NCBI GenBank assembly: GCA_902826565.1
Contig: CADEFF010000005.1
Span: forward strand, 39,837-103,836
DNA: 64,000 nucleotides
DNA from: an uncultured Rhodospirillaceae bacterium
GTDB taxonomy: Bacteria; Pseudomonadota; Alphaproteobacteria; Dongiales; Dongiaceae
Direction of reading: 5' to 3'
In this document: positions 8,788 through 17,648 of the stretch, one piece after another
Layout: every line of letters begins with the position of its first letter
Numbering within the stretch: the first letter of the stretch is position 1
Notes under the pieces: model-generated
Seen by the model: the letters and a program-made list of their open reading frames with translations, nothing else
The model's database searches: none
What the model was told of the DNA's origin: nothing
Translations under genes and position numbers: made by a program

Positions 8788-8794
8788 TAGTGAA
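8770..8794. promoter_or_regulatory. Inverted repeat, candidate operator for the XRE-cupin regulator
   Basis: Exact 7-bp arms TTCACTA and TAGTGAA with an 11-bp spacer, in an AT-rich gap between the regulator gene and the dioxygenase gene. It overlaps the predicted -35 box, so binding would block transcription of the dioxygenase-aldolase pair. Confidence 0.5.
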
Positions 8795-8832
8795 ATTTTG
8801 TCGCCGAATTCCGCCTTTGCCGCAATCGCCTC

Positions 8833-9483
8833 TCAATAGGTCGGCGGGGTGTGGGTCCAGACCACGACCGTCTTCCGCCGGCCCGGGTTGCCGTAGCGAT
8901 GCTGCAGCGAACCCGGAAAGCCGAAGCTGTCCCCCGCCTTCAGGAGGAAGCGCTTGCCGTTCAGCATGAGCTCGAACTCGCCCTCGAGCACGAGACCGGC
9001 ATGCTCGCTGTTGGGCGCGATCTTGGCGTCGCCGCTGAAGGCGCCGGGCGGAAACTCGATGACGAAGAGCGCCAGCGCGCCATTGAGATGCGGCACCAGG
9101 AGCTGATCCAGCATGCCCGTGCCATAGCGAAGCTGACGGCGCCGGTCCGCGCGCACGACGTAGTGGCGCTCGCCCATGAGGTCGCCGTCGCCGGCATGGA
9201 AGAACCAGGTAAGGTTGACGCCGAGCGCCTTGCCGATCTTGTAGAGCGCCGCGACCGAAAGATTGGAGGCGTCGCGTTCCACCTGGCTGAGGAAGCTGAC
9301 CGACAGGCCGCACGCCTTGGCGAGCTCGGCGAGCGTCATGCCGCGCTGCTTGCGCAGAGTCCGGATCTCGGTGCCGAATCTCGGCATCCCCTCCGGCGGC
9401 ACGGATTCCTCGGCGAGCGCGGCCCGGGGCTCGCGGCGCCGGAGGTCGGAACGTTTCGGCTTCGGTTTCGGCAGTTTCGTCAT
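8833..9483 (-). CDS. XRE-family regulator with C-terminal cupin domain
   Basis: A 216-residue cytosolic transcription factor. A basic N-terminal tail precedes a helix-turn-helix at about residues 40-95 (LRKQRGMTLAELAKACGLS, then SFLSQVERDASN). A cupin sensor domain follows at about 130-210 (SEHAGLVLEGEFELMLNG). This layout is that of PuuR-like regulators of amine and amino acid catabolism, in which the cupin binds a ligand. The ATG at 9483 is the first that starts the basic tail. It probably controls the downstream dioxygenase operon through the inverted repeat in the gap. Confidence 0.85.
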   Translation of the reverse strand: MTKLPKPKPKRSDLRRREPRAALAEESVPPEGMPRFGTEIRTLRKQRGMTLAELAKACGLSVSFLSQVERDASNLSVAALYKIGKALGVNLTWFFHAGDGDLMGERHYVVRADRRRQLRYGTGMLDQLLVPHLNGALALFVIEFPPGAFSGDAKIAPNSEHAGLVLEGEFELMLNGKRFLLKAGDSFGFPGSLQHRYGNPGRRKTVVVWTHTPPTY

Positions 9484-9622
9484 GATCGGGTCCGGCCGGG
9501 AGAAACGGGAAGGCGCATCGGTCGCCTTCCGAACGCCCGATGCCAGCGAGAATACAGGGAATCCCGGGCAATCCAATGGCGATCCCCGCGACGCCAGGTC
9601 CCCGTTTTGGCGCCAGAATTCC

Positions 9623-9877
9623 TCAGTCCAGTTCCTTCGCCAGCAGCATCGCGCGGAACTTGCGGTCGCGCTTGATGTGCCATTCCCGGCGCATCGCCTC
9701 GCTCCGCGTGTCGAACCGTTCGGCATAAAGCAGGCTCCAGCCGCGTCCGCGCGTCGATCTGGCGCCGAGCCCTGCATTGTGCTGCGCAAGCCGCTTCTCG
9801 AGATCGACGGTCCAGCCGACATAGGTGCGGTGGTCGCGCCCGCGCCGGCTCCCCAGCACATAGACGAAGCAGCTCAT
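9623..9877 (-). CDS. GIY-YIG nuclease superfamily protein (YhbQ-like)
   Basis: An 84-residue single-domain protein. The GIY-YIG elements are present as FVYVLGS and RTYVGWT, followed by the conserved Arg and His in LEKRLAQHNAG and later EWHIKRDRKFR. Small stand-alone members are widespread and their cellular role is poorly known; nuclease activity is not assured. It starts 19 nt after the ABC-F stop, so it is probably in the same transcript. Confidence 0.8.
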   Translation of the reverse strand: MSCFVYVLGSRRGRDHRTYVGWTVDLEKRLAQHNAGLGARSTRGRGWSLLYAERFDTRSEAMRREWHIKRDRKFRAMLLAKELD

Positions 9878-9896
9878 CGGTCCCCTTCGCCGGCGA

Positions 9897-11699
9897 TCAG
9901 ATCCCCTCGAGCTCCTCGCGCTTGAGCGCGAGGGCGAGCCATTCCTCCTCCGCGGCGGCGAGCGCGGATTGGGACTGGCGCAGGCCGGCCGCAGCCTTAT
10001 CGAAGCCGGCCCGGTCGCGGCCATAGAGCGCCGGGTCCGCGAGCGCCGCCTGCAGCGTCGCGATCTCCGCCTGGAGCGCATCGATGCGGCCGGGCAGCGT
10101 CTTCAGCGCATGCTCCTCCTTGAAGGAGAGCCTGCGGCGCACGGCGTCCGGGCGCGGCGATCCGGTCGGTTTCGCGCGGCGCGGCCGCTCCGGGGCGGGC
10201 GCAGCCGCCCGGCCGCCGCGCTGCAGCGCCATGTCGCTATAGCCGCCCGCATATTCGCGCCACCGCCCCTGCCCTTCGGCGGCGATCACGGAGGTGACGA
10301 CACGATCGAGGAAATCGCGATCATGGCTCACCAGCAGAACCGTGCCGGCGTAGTCCGACAGCATCTCCTGCAACAGATCGAGCGTCTCGAGATCGAGATC
10401 GTTGGTGGGCTCGTCCAGCACCAGCAGGTTCGAGGGGCGCGCCAGCAGGCGCGCGAGGGCGAGCCGGCCGCGCTCGCCGCCGGAGAGCGCGCCGACCGGC
10501 GTGTTGGCCTGTTCCGGCAGGAAGAGGAAGTCCTTCATGTAGCTGACGACGTGGACCGGCGTCTCGCCGACGAAGACCGTGTCGCCGCGGCCCGCGGTGA
10601 GGGTCGCGCTCAGGCTCCGGCTCGGATCGAGGCTGTCGCGCCCCTGTTCCAGCGCGGCGATCTGGAGATTGGTGCCGCGCCTGACGCTGCCGCCGTCCGG
10701 CGCCAGGTCCCCGATGAGGAGCTTCAGCAGCGTGGTCTTGCCGGCGCCGTTGGGCCCGATGATGCCGATCCGGTCGCCGCGCTTGATGCGCGTGGAGAAG
10801 TCGGCGACGACCGGGGTCGTGCCGTAGGATTTCGCGATCCCTTTCGCCTCGATCACCATCTGGCCCGAAATGTCGCCGGCGCTCGCGACGAGATTGACCT
10901 CGCCCACGGCCCGTCGCTCCTCCCGGCGCCGGGCACGGAGCTCGAAAAGCGCGCGAAGCCGACCCTGGTTGCGCTTGCGCCGCGCCGTCACGCCCTTGTG
11001 CAGCCACTCGGTCTCGGCCGCGATCTTTCGATCGAGCTTGTGCCGGGCGACCGCCTCCTGGGAAACGATCTCGTCGCGCCAGGCTTCGAAACCGGCGAAG
11101 CCCTGCTCCCGCCGGCGCGTCCGACCCTGGGCGAGCCAGACGGTCGCCTGCGACAGGGTTTCGAGGAAGCGCCGGTCATGGCTGATCAATACGAGGGCGG
11201 CGCGGGAGGATCCGAGCTCCCGCTCCAGCCACTCGATCGCCGGCAGGTCGAGATGGTTGGTCGGCTCGTCCAGCAGCAGAATGTCCGGCGCGGGCGCGAG
11301 GCATCGGGCGAGCGCGCAGCGACGCGCCTCGCCGCCCGAAAGCCGCGACGGCGCCTCCTCGCCGGTGAGGCCGAGCTGCTCCAGAAGATAGCGGGCGCGA
11401 TGCGGATCGCTGGCGGGATCGAGGCCGGCCTCGACATAGGCCAGCGTCGTCGGAAAGCCGGCGAGGTCGGGTTCCTGGGGGAGATATCGCAGCGTCGCAT
11501 CGGGTTGCAGGAAACGCTCGCCGCCATCGGGCTGCACGGTGCCGGCGGCGATCCGGAGCAGGGTCGACTTGCCGGAGCCGTTCCGGCCGACGAGGCAGAC
11601 ACGTTCCGCCGCCGACACCGAAAGCTCCGCCGCTTCGAGCAGCGGCGTGCCGCCGAAGGTGAGGCTGATGTCGCGGAGAAGGAGAATCGGCGGCGCCAT
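9897..11699 (-). CDS. ABC-F family ATPase (Uup-like)
   Basis: A 600-residue soluble protein with two nucleotide-binding domains and no membrane segments. Walker A motifs GRNGSGKST and GPNGAGKTT, two ABC signatures (LSGGEARRCALARCL and LSGGERGRLALARLL) and Walker B LLLDEPTNHLDL and LVLDEPTNDLDL are visible. A linker joins the domains and a charged, probably coiled-coil, C-terminal region follows (about 520-600). The C-terminal extension points to Uup rather than the shorter EttA. These proteins act on the ribosome or DNA, not in transport. Confidence 0.85.
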   Translation of the reverse strand: MAPPILLLRDISLTFGGTPLLEAAELSVSAAERVCLVGRNGSGKSTLLRIAAGTVQPDGGERFLQPDATLRYLPQEPDLAGFPTTLAYVEAGLDPASDPHRARYLLEQLGLTGEEAPSRLSGGEARRCALARCLAPAPDILLLDEPTNHLDLPAIEWLERELGSSRAALVLISHDRRFLETLSQATVWLAQGRTRRREQGFAGFEAWRDEIVSQEAVARHKLDRKIAAETEWLHKGVTARRKRNQGRLRALFELRARRREERRAVGEVNLVASAGDISGQMVIEAKGIAKSYGTTPVVADFSTRIKRGDRIGIIGPNGAGKTTLLKLLIGDLAPDGGSVRRGTNLQIAALEQGRDSLDPSRSLSATLTAGRGDTVFVGETPVHVVSYMKDFLFLPEQANTPVGALSGGERGRLALARLLARPSNLLVLDEPTNDLDLETLDLLQEMLSDYAGTVLLVSHDRDFLDRVVTSVIAAEGQGRWREYAGGYSDMALQRGGRAAAPAPERPRRAKPTGSPRPDAVRRRLSFKEEHALKTLPGRIDALQAEIATLQAALADPALYGRDRAGFDKAAAGLRQSQSALAAAEEEWLALALKREELEGI

Positions 11700-11865
11700 G
11701 GCGCTCGTTTACCCGAGCCCGCTGCCAGCCGGCAAGCCGCGCACCGCCGATCGGCGATCCGGATCCGCGGAACCTCCGCAAAGCGCAATGTCGGGCTGTT
11801 GCCAGCGGCGACGCCGGAACATGCCCGGGTTGAGGACGATGCCGGATTTCACCGTCGTGCCGGGA

Positions 11866-12306
11866 TCAGGCGCGGCGAGGAACGATCGAGCGCATGGTGG
11901 CGACCTGGACCGGCTCGCCATGCTGGTTCAGCGTCTCGATCCGGATGGTCGCGGTCCCGCGCTCGGGTCGCGTCTTCGAGGGCGTCACGGCGATGATCTC
12001 GGTTTCCACCCGCAGCCGATCGCCGGGCCGCGTGGGTCGCGGCCAGGTGATCTCGCCGCCGGCCCCGATCAGCCCGCCGCTGATCGGAAGGCTCGCCACC
12101 AGCAGGCGCATGGTGAGCGCGGCCGTATGCCAGCCGCTCGCGGCGAGGCCCGCGAACAGCGTGTGTTTCGCGGCCTCGGGATCGAGATGGAAGGGCTGCG
12201 GGTCGTATTCGGCCGCAAAGGCCCGGATCGCCGATTCGTCGAGGACCAGCGATTCGCTCACAAAGCGCTGTCCGACCTTGAGGTCTTCGAGATAGAGCTC
12301 TGCCAT
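11866..12306 (-). CDS. MaoC-like dehydratase (hot-dog fold)
   Basis: A 146-residue single hot-dog domain. The hydratase 2 motif is recognisable in EYDPQPFHLDPEAA, where Asp and His form the catalytic pair of (R)-specific enoyl-CoA hydratases. Such proteins hydrate or dehydrate acyl-CoA thioesters in the cytosol. It is on the same strand as, and about 190 nt downstream of, the M24 gene, so it may belong to the long catabolic operon or be read separately. Confidence 0.8.
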   Translation of the reverse strand: MAELYLEDLKVGQRFVSESLVLDESAIRAFAAEYDPQPFHLDPEAAKHTLFAGLAASGWHTAALTMRLLVASLPISGGLIGAGGEITWPRPTRPGDRLRVETEIIAVTPSKTRPERGTATIRIETLNQHGEPVQVATMRSIVPRRA

Positions 12307-12495
12307 ACCAAGCTTCCGATGCCGACGTTCCCCCGCAGCTTAGACGAACCTTCTGACGGAATCCCGCGGGGAACGCCCCGCGAGCCCGGCCGTATCGACA
12401 GGCCGCAAGGAAATGGCCGGAGCCCCGATCGGAACCCCGGCCAAGCGTCTTTCGGGTCGGGGCGATCCGCCCGACCGCGTCGGCGTCGAGATCGA

Positions 12496-13710
12496 TCAGT
12501 CCCAGATCACCGGCGTGGTGGTGATGAGCTCGATGCCCTTCTTGGTGACGATGTAGTTCTGCTCCCAGCCGGCCGAGCCGACGCCGTCGCGGGTCATGAA
12601 GGACTCCGCGGAGGCGACCATACCCTCCTCGAAGATCTCGTCCTCGCTGACGGCGCCTTCGCAGATCATCGGATGTTCCCACATCATGCCGTTGCCATGG
12701 CCGTTATAGGGCCATTGCTGGCTGGCGTGGTCGTAGCCGGCACCGACCTTCTTCTTGACCTTGTTCGCCGCGCGCGCGACCGCCAGCACCTTCACCCCAT
12801 CCTTCACGGTGTCGAGCACCGCCTGGCAGATGGCGTAGGAATCCTCGAGCAGCGAGCGCTGCGCCGCGCTCGGCTTGCCGCCGCAGACGAGGCTGCGACC
12901 GGGGTCGATCCAGTAGCCCTGATGCACGGGGCCGTAGATCCAGGTGCGGACGAAGTCGCCCCGCTTCGGCGCGTAGTTCGGATAGCCCGGGATATTGTCC
13001 CGCTCGAAATAGATGCTTTCCTTGTCGTTGCCGAAATTGATCGGGGTGCGAAGCCAGGAGGCGCCGCGGAGCGTGAGCTCGTGCGCCGCGTCCGCCGCCG
13101 CTTCCGCGCCGGTCTTGCCGTGATAGAGCCCGTCGCAGAGACGGTAAAGCGCGCTCGAGACGATCTGGCCGGATTCCCGATACATGTCGAGCTCGCGCGG
13201 GCTCTTGATGCGGCGGCATTCGCGGATCAGGTCGTCGTCGAAGACATATTCGATCTTCGGAGTCATGGCCTGGAGCTGCTGGAAGTATTTCACCGGCAGG
13301 CAGTCCGAGCCGACGAAGGCCACGCGGCGATAGCCCCTCGCCTTCAGCGACTTGGCAGTCGTCGCCACGATGTCGTCGCTATAGACGTACTTGCCGCAAT
13401 GGACCCAGCGCCGCTTGCCTTCCGGCATCTCGCCATGCAGCTCCGGCGCCTTGCCCGGCTCCATGATCACCGCGCAGAAGGCATGGGCATTCCACAAGGG
13501 GGAGTCGGGCTCCTGCCCGGAACGCTCGCTGAAGAACTGCGTCAGGTAGAGCGTCTCCATGGCGCGCTCGTAGTGACCGCCGGTTTTGCCGAAAACGACG
13601 GCGATGTCGTATTTCTTCCGCTTCATGGCGGCGTAGGTCTTCTTCCAACGGGCCTCGTACTCGTCCTTCGGAAAATAGCCGTTGGGATAATTCCAACGCT
13701 GGATGGTCAT
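12496..13710 (-). CDS. M24 (pita-bread fold) family protein with an altered metal site
   Basis: A 404-residue two-domain protein of the aminopeptidase P/creatinase/DddP fold. The N-terminal domain (about 1-160) is creatinase-like and the C-terminal domain carries the M24 core. Four of the five usual metal ligands are seen: Asp269 (WIDPGRS), His338 (GHGNG), Glu369 (SAES) and Glu383 (GWEQN). The first Asp position is Ile258 (WIYGP). Creatinase lacks metal use and DddP cleaves DMSP, so a C-N or C-S bond enzyme is possible; ordinary peptidase activity is doubtful. The ATG at 13710 follows GGGGAGG. It lies downstream of the betaine-type transporter and aldehyde dehydrogenase genes. Confidence 0.72.
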   Translation of the reverse strand: MTIQRWNYPNGYFPKDEYEARWKKTYAAMKRKKYDIAVVFGKTGGHYERAMETLYLTQFFSERSGQEPDSPLWNAHAFCAVIMEPGKAPELHGEMPEGKRRWVHCGKYVYSDDIVATTAKSLKARGYRRVAFVGSDCLPVKYFQQLQAMTPKIEYVFDDDLIRECRRIKSPRELDMYRESGQIVSSALYRLCDGLYHGKTGAEAAADAAHELTLRGASWLRTPINFGNDKESIYFERDNIPGYPNYAPKRGDFVRTWIYGPVHQGYWIDPGRSLVCGGKPSAAQRSLLEDSYAICQAVLDTVKDGVKVLAVARAANKVKKKVGAGYDHASQQWPYNGHGNGMMWEHPMICEGAVSEDEIFEEGMVASAESFMTRDGVGSAGWEQNYIVTKKGIELITTTPVIWD

Positions 13711-13915
13711 GGTCCGGTGTCCTCCCCTGTGGACATGTTGATGACCTTGCGGGCGCCGATATGGGAACCCCATGCGGCGGCGCGACCGTCATTCTCGATT
13801 CGCGCCCGCGCATCCTGCCGTCAAGCCTGCGGCCGTTCAAGGCGAGGCGGGATATGCATCGGGCCGGCCATCGCGCACGGCGGCTTCAGGCCCATGCCGC
13901 CGCCCGGGAAAGCTC

Positions 13916-15355
13916 TCAGACCGTCTGAGTGTTGACCGTCTTCACCGAGAAGAACTCGTCGAGCCCTTCGCGGCCGCCTTCATAGCCATAGCCGCTCTCC
14001 TTCTTGCCACCCATGGGCACATCGGCGAAGGCCGGGGCCAGCACATTCACGCAGACCGTGCCCGCCTCAAGCTGCTCCACCACCCGGGAGGCGGTGGCGG
14101 TGGCGTTCGAGAACACATAGGCGGCGAGGCCGTATCGCGTGCCGTTGGCGCGCGCGATCACCTCGTCCGTATCGCTGAACTTCGCGAGCGGAGCGATCGG
14201 CCCGAAGATTTCCTCCTGCATCGGCGTGTCATCGTCCTTCAGGCCAGTGACGACGGTCGGTTGCCAGAAATAGCCCCGGTTGGCGGCCCGCTCGCCGCCA
14301 TGGAGGATTTCGGCACCCGCTTCGCGGCTCTGCTGCATCACCTTTTCCATCGCGCCGATGCGTCGCGCGTTCGCCATCGGCCCCATGGTGGTGGCGGTGT
14401 CGGTGCCGTCGCCGAGCTTCACCTTCCTTGCGAGCCCGCACATTTCCTCCACAAAGCGGTCGTAAATCCGTTCATGCAGGTAGAAGCGGTTCGGCGCGAT
14501 GCAGACCTGCCCCGCATTGCGGAACTTGAAGGCCGCCGTCTGCTTTGCGACCTCGACGAGGTCGACGTCGTCGAACACGATAACCGGCGAATGGCCTCCG
14601 AGCTCGAGCGTGCATTTCTGCAAGTTGGCGCTCGCGAGACGCGCGATCTCCGCGCCGACCGGAACCGAGCCCGTGAAACTCACCTTGCGCACCTTCGGCG
14701 ACGCGAGGATCGTCGAGGAGACGACGGCGGGCACACCGAAGACGAGGTTCACCACCCCGCGCGGCAAGCCGGCATCCTCCAGCGCCCGAACGATCGCCAC
14801 GGCGCTGCCCGGCGTTTCCTCCGCCGCCTTCAGGATGACGGAACAGCCGGCTGCGAGCGCAGGCGCGAGCTTCCGCGCCGGCATGAAGGCCGGGAAGTTC
14901 CAGGGCGTGAGGGCGAGAACGATGCCGACCGGCTCCGGGATCGTACGCGGCCGAATGCCGGCACCGCGGATCGGGTAGATCCGGCCCTGGGCGCGCGTCG
15001 CCTCCGCCGCATACCAGTCGAAGGTTTCCACCACGCGATCGACCTCGAGCCGCGCTTCACCGAGCGGCTTGCCCTGCTCCAGCGTGATGGTGATCGCGAT
15101 CGCTTCGCGCCGATCCGCCATCAGCCGCGCCGCCTGCCTCAGGATGTTGGCGCGGTCCGCGGCGCTGGTGGCGCGCCAGACTCGAAAGCCCCGCTCCGCC
15201 GAGTCGATCGCCGCCTCGAGATCCGTCTCGGTCGCATGCGGAAGCCAGGCGATCTCGCGCTCGGTTGCCGGGTTGAGGACGGCCTCGCCGCTCCCGCTCT
15301 CCTTTTTCCACGCGCCGTCGATCAGCAGCCCAAGGGTCGGATAGCCGTTTTGCAT
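13916..15355 (-). CDS. NAD(P)-dependent aldehyde dehydrogenase (succinate-semialdehyde type)
   Basis: A 479-residue ALDH superfamily enzyme, cytosolic. The general-base Glu is in LELGGHSPVIVF, the catalytic Cys in NAGQVCIAPNRFYL and the cofactor loop FTGSVPVG. The overall pattern resembles GabD-type succinate-semialdehyde dehydrogenases, though similar enzymes oxidise other short semialdehydes such as trimethylaminobutyraldehyde. It begins 38 nt after the ATPase gene of the betaine-type transporter, so it probably oxidises an aldehyde formed from the imported compound. Confidence 0.83.
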   Translation of the reverse strand: MQNGYPTLGLLIDGAWKKESGSGEAVLNPATEREIAWLPHATETDLEAAIDSAERGFRVWRATSAADRANILRQAARLMADRREAIAITITLEQGKPLGEARLEVDRVVETFDWYAAEATRAQGRIYPIRGAGIRPRTIPEPVGIVLALTPWNFPAFMPARKLAPALAAGCSVILKAAEETPGSAVAIVRALEDAGLPRGVVNLVFGVPAVVSSTILASPKVRKVSFTGSVPVGAEIARLASANLQKCTLELGGHSPVIVFDDVDLVEVAKQTAAFKFRNAGQVCIAPNRFYLHERIYDRFVEEMCGLARKVKLGDGTDTATTMGPMANARRIGAMEKVMQQSREAGAEILHGGERAANRGYFWQPTVVTGLKDDDTPMQEEIFGPIAPLAKFSDTDEVIARANGTRYGLAAYVFSNATATASRVVEQLEAGTVCVNVLAPAFADVPMGGKKESGYGYEGGREGLDEFFSVKTVNTQTV

Positions 15356-15393
15356 GGCGTCAATCTCCGGTAATGCACGAACAGAGGGGGCGT

Positions 15394-16536
15394 CTAGCCG
15401 GCGGTCGAACGCAGCGCGAGCACGATATCGTCGCGCGACACCGTGCCGATCACGGCACCGGCGTCATCGGTCACTGCGATGGGTTCCGGCGTTTCCGCGA
15501 GAGCGTCGATCACCTGCTGCAGAATGGTGTCCTGCGAAATCTGGCGAAGCGTCGCGCCGCCATGAGCGACGGCGATCGGACGCATGACATGCGCCGCCGT
15601 CAGGATCCGGAGCGGCGAGATCTCCTTCACGAAGTCCGCCACATAGGCGTTCGCCGGATGCAGCACCACCTCCTCCGGCGTGCCGACCTGGACGAAGGCA
15701 CCGTCCTTCATGATGGCGATGCGGTCGCCAAGGCGGACGGCCTCCTCGAGATCGTGCGTGATGAACAGCGTCGTCTTGCGCATCTGCTCCGAAAGCTTCG
15801 CGAACTCGGTCTGGAGCTGCCGCCGGATCAGCGGATCGAGGGCGCTGAAGGGCTCGTCCATCAACAGGATGTCGGGATCGATCGCCAGCGCACGGGCAAG
15901 CCCGACTCGCTGTTGCATGCCGCCCGAAAGTTCGTCCGCATAACGCTGCTGCCAGTCGATCAGTCCGACCATTTCGAGCTTCTCCCGCGCGACCGCATGG
16001 CGCTCGTCGCGGCCGAGCCCTCGGACCTCGAGTCCATAGGCCACGTTCTCGATGACCGTTTTGTGCGGCAGCAGCGCCACGTTCTGGAACACCATCCCGA
16101 TCTGGTGCGAACGGACATGGCGCAGCTCCGCGGCGTTGAGCCCCGCGAGATCCTTGCCGAACAGCCGCACATGGCCGGAAGTCGGCTGGATGAGCCGATT
16201 GACATGACGAACGAGAGTCGACTTGCCGCTGCCGGAGAGACCCATGATGCAGAAGATCTCGCCGGTCCCGACGCTGAAGGTCACATCGGCGACGGCCGCG
16301 ACGCAGCCATGCGTCCTGTAGGCTTCGCGGGGCGAGATCCGGCCGGCGGCGAGATCGGCCATCAGCGCCGGCGAGGGATCGCCATAGACCTTCCACAGCT
16401 TCTCGCATTCGATCGGTCGCGTCTCCTGCGCGCCCGAGGGGGAGAGGCCGGCCGTCGGACGCGCCTGCCGCGCCGGATCCGCATTCGGCGCGCCGAGCGA
16501 CCGAGACGGACGTTTGATGTGACGGACGATCGACAT
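15394..16536 (-). CDS. Glycine betaine/quaternary amine ABC transporter ATP-binding protein (ProV-like)
   Basis: A 380-residue ATPase. The domain carries Walker A GLSGSGKSTLVRH, signature LSGGMQQRVGLARAL and Walker B ILLMDEPFSALDPL, and a C-terminal CBS pair (from about residue 290) follows, the hallmark of osmoprotectant ProV/OpuA ATPases. The ATG at 16536 follows GGGGAGAG; the upstream in-frame codons are not needed for the domain. It follows the binding-protein gene by 34 nt in the same operon. Confidence 0.9.
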   Translation of the reverse strand: MSIVRHIKRPSRSLGAPNADPARQARPTAGLSPSGAQETRPIECEKLWKVYGDPSPALMADLAAGRISPREAYRTHGCVAAVADVTFSVGTGEIFCIMGLSGSGKSTLVRHVNRLIQPTSGHVRLFGKDLAGLNAAELRHVRSHQIGMVFQNVALLPHKTVIENVAYGLEVRGLGRDERHAVAREKLEMVGLIDWQQRYADELSGGMQQRVGLARALAIDPDILLMDEPFSALDPLIRRQLQTEFAKLSEQMRKTTLFITHDLEEAVRLGDRIAIMKDGAFVQVGTPEEVVLHPANAYVADFVKEISPLRILTAAHVMRPIAVAHGGATLRQISQDTILQQVIDALAETPEPIAVTDDAGAVIGTVSRDDIVLALRSTAG

Positions 16537-16570
16537 GCCGGCTCTCCCCAACGGGTTCAGCGAAGGATCC

Positions 16571-17614
16571 TCATTGCGCCTTCGCCGCCTCCGCGAGCCA
16601 GGCCGATACCTGCTCCTCATGCGCATCGACCCATTCCTGGGCGTGGCGGCGGACATCTTCGAAGGAATCCTCGCCTTCATGCGCCTTGAGGTTCTCGGCA
16701 TTCACGTCCTCGACCGGGACGGTGACCAGCTCGAACCAGGCCCTGGCGGCGGGATTCTCGGCCAAGAACTCGTTGTTGGCCATCACCCGCATCACATTCA
16801 CCGGATAGCCGATATTGCGGCCGTCGGGCAGCTTGGTGTTGAGGTCGAGGTCCTGCTGCTCCTCCGGCAGGTCGGTCCTCGGCACTTCGAGCCACTCGAC
16901 GTCCTTGCCGGGGATCAGCACCTGCGAGAGCCAGAGCGGCGTGTAGGTATAGTAGAGGACGCGCTCGCCCGCCTTAAAGCGGGTCACGGTGTCCGCCGCC
17001 ATGGCGCCGAACTGGCCTTGGCGATGGGTGACCGTCTTGCGAAGATCATAGGCGTCCATGTGGTGCTCGACCACGCGCTCGCAGCCCCAGCCAGGCGGGC
17101 AGCCGGCGAGGTCCGCCTTGCCGTCGCCGTCGGAATCGAAGAGCTTGGCGATCTCCGGATCGCGAAGCTGATCGATGTTGGTGATGTGGTACTCGTCGGC
17201 GGTCCGCTTGTCGATCAGGTAGCCCTGCATGCAGCCCTCGACCAGCGTGCCGACCTTGGTCACGGTGTCCGGACCGCCCGCCTGGGTGTAGAAGGCGGTC
17301 TGCAGCGGGTCCCAATGGGCGGCGATGAAGTCGAGGTCGCCCTGGCCGGTCGCCACATGCAGCGCCGGCACGTCCATCAGCTTCATCTCCTCGACCTCGT
17401 AGCCGAGGCGCTCGAGGCCGATGATCACGACCTCTGTCTGGAAGCGCTCCTCGAGCAGGCCCGTGTAACCCGGGCGAACGGTCTTGCCCTCGCCCGGAAG
17501 ATCGGCCGACAGGCCGGAACTAGGCAGCGCCAGCAGGGCCGCCGCCATCGCCGACAGCGCCATCGCCGACAGCGCCGATCGACGCGAAGCAAGCACGCCA
17601 TTCCTCGGTTTCAT
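16571..17614 (-). CDS. Glycine betaine/quaternary amine ABC transporter binding protein (ProX-like)
   Basis: A 347-residue periplasmic protein with an N-terminal signal (MKPRNGVLASRRSALSAMAL, then alanine-rich to about residue 35). The mature part has the OpuAC/ProX pattern, including FIAAHWDPLQ, a segment that supplies a tryptophan to the aromatic cage for quaternary ammonium groups in this family. AGGGAGG precedes the ATG. Its gene lies between the permease and the ATPase genes. Confidence 0.88.
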   Translation of the reverse strand: MKPRNGVLASRRSALSAMALSAMAAALLALPSSGLSADLPGEGKTVRPGYTGLLEERFQTEVVIIGLERLGYEVEEMKLMDVPALHVATGQGDLDFIAAHWDPLQTAFYTQAGGPDTVTKVGTLVEGCMQGYLIDKRTADEYHITNIDQLRDPEIAKLFDSDGDGKADLAGCPPGWGCERVVEHHMDAYDLRKTVTHRQGQFGAMAADTVTRFKAGERVLYYTYTPLWLSQVLIPGKDVEWLEVPRTDLPEEQQDLDLNTKLPDGRNIGYPVNVMRVMANNEFLAENPAARAWFELVTVPVEDVNAENLKAHEGEDSFEDVRRHAQEWVDAHEEQVSAWLAEAAKAQ

Positions 17615-17648
17615 GGTCTAGTCCTCCCTAGTCTCGTATGGTTGGCGA

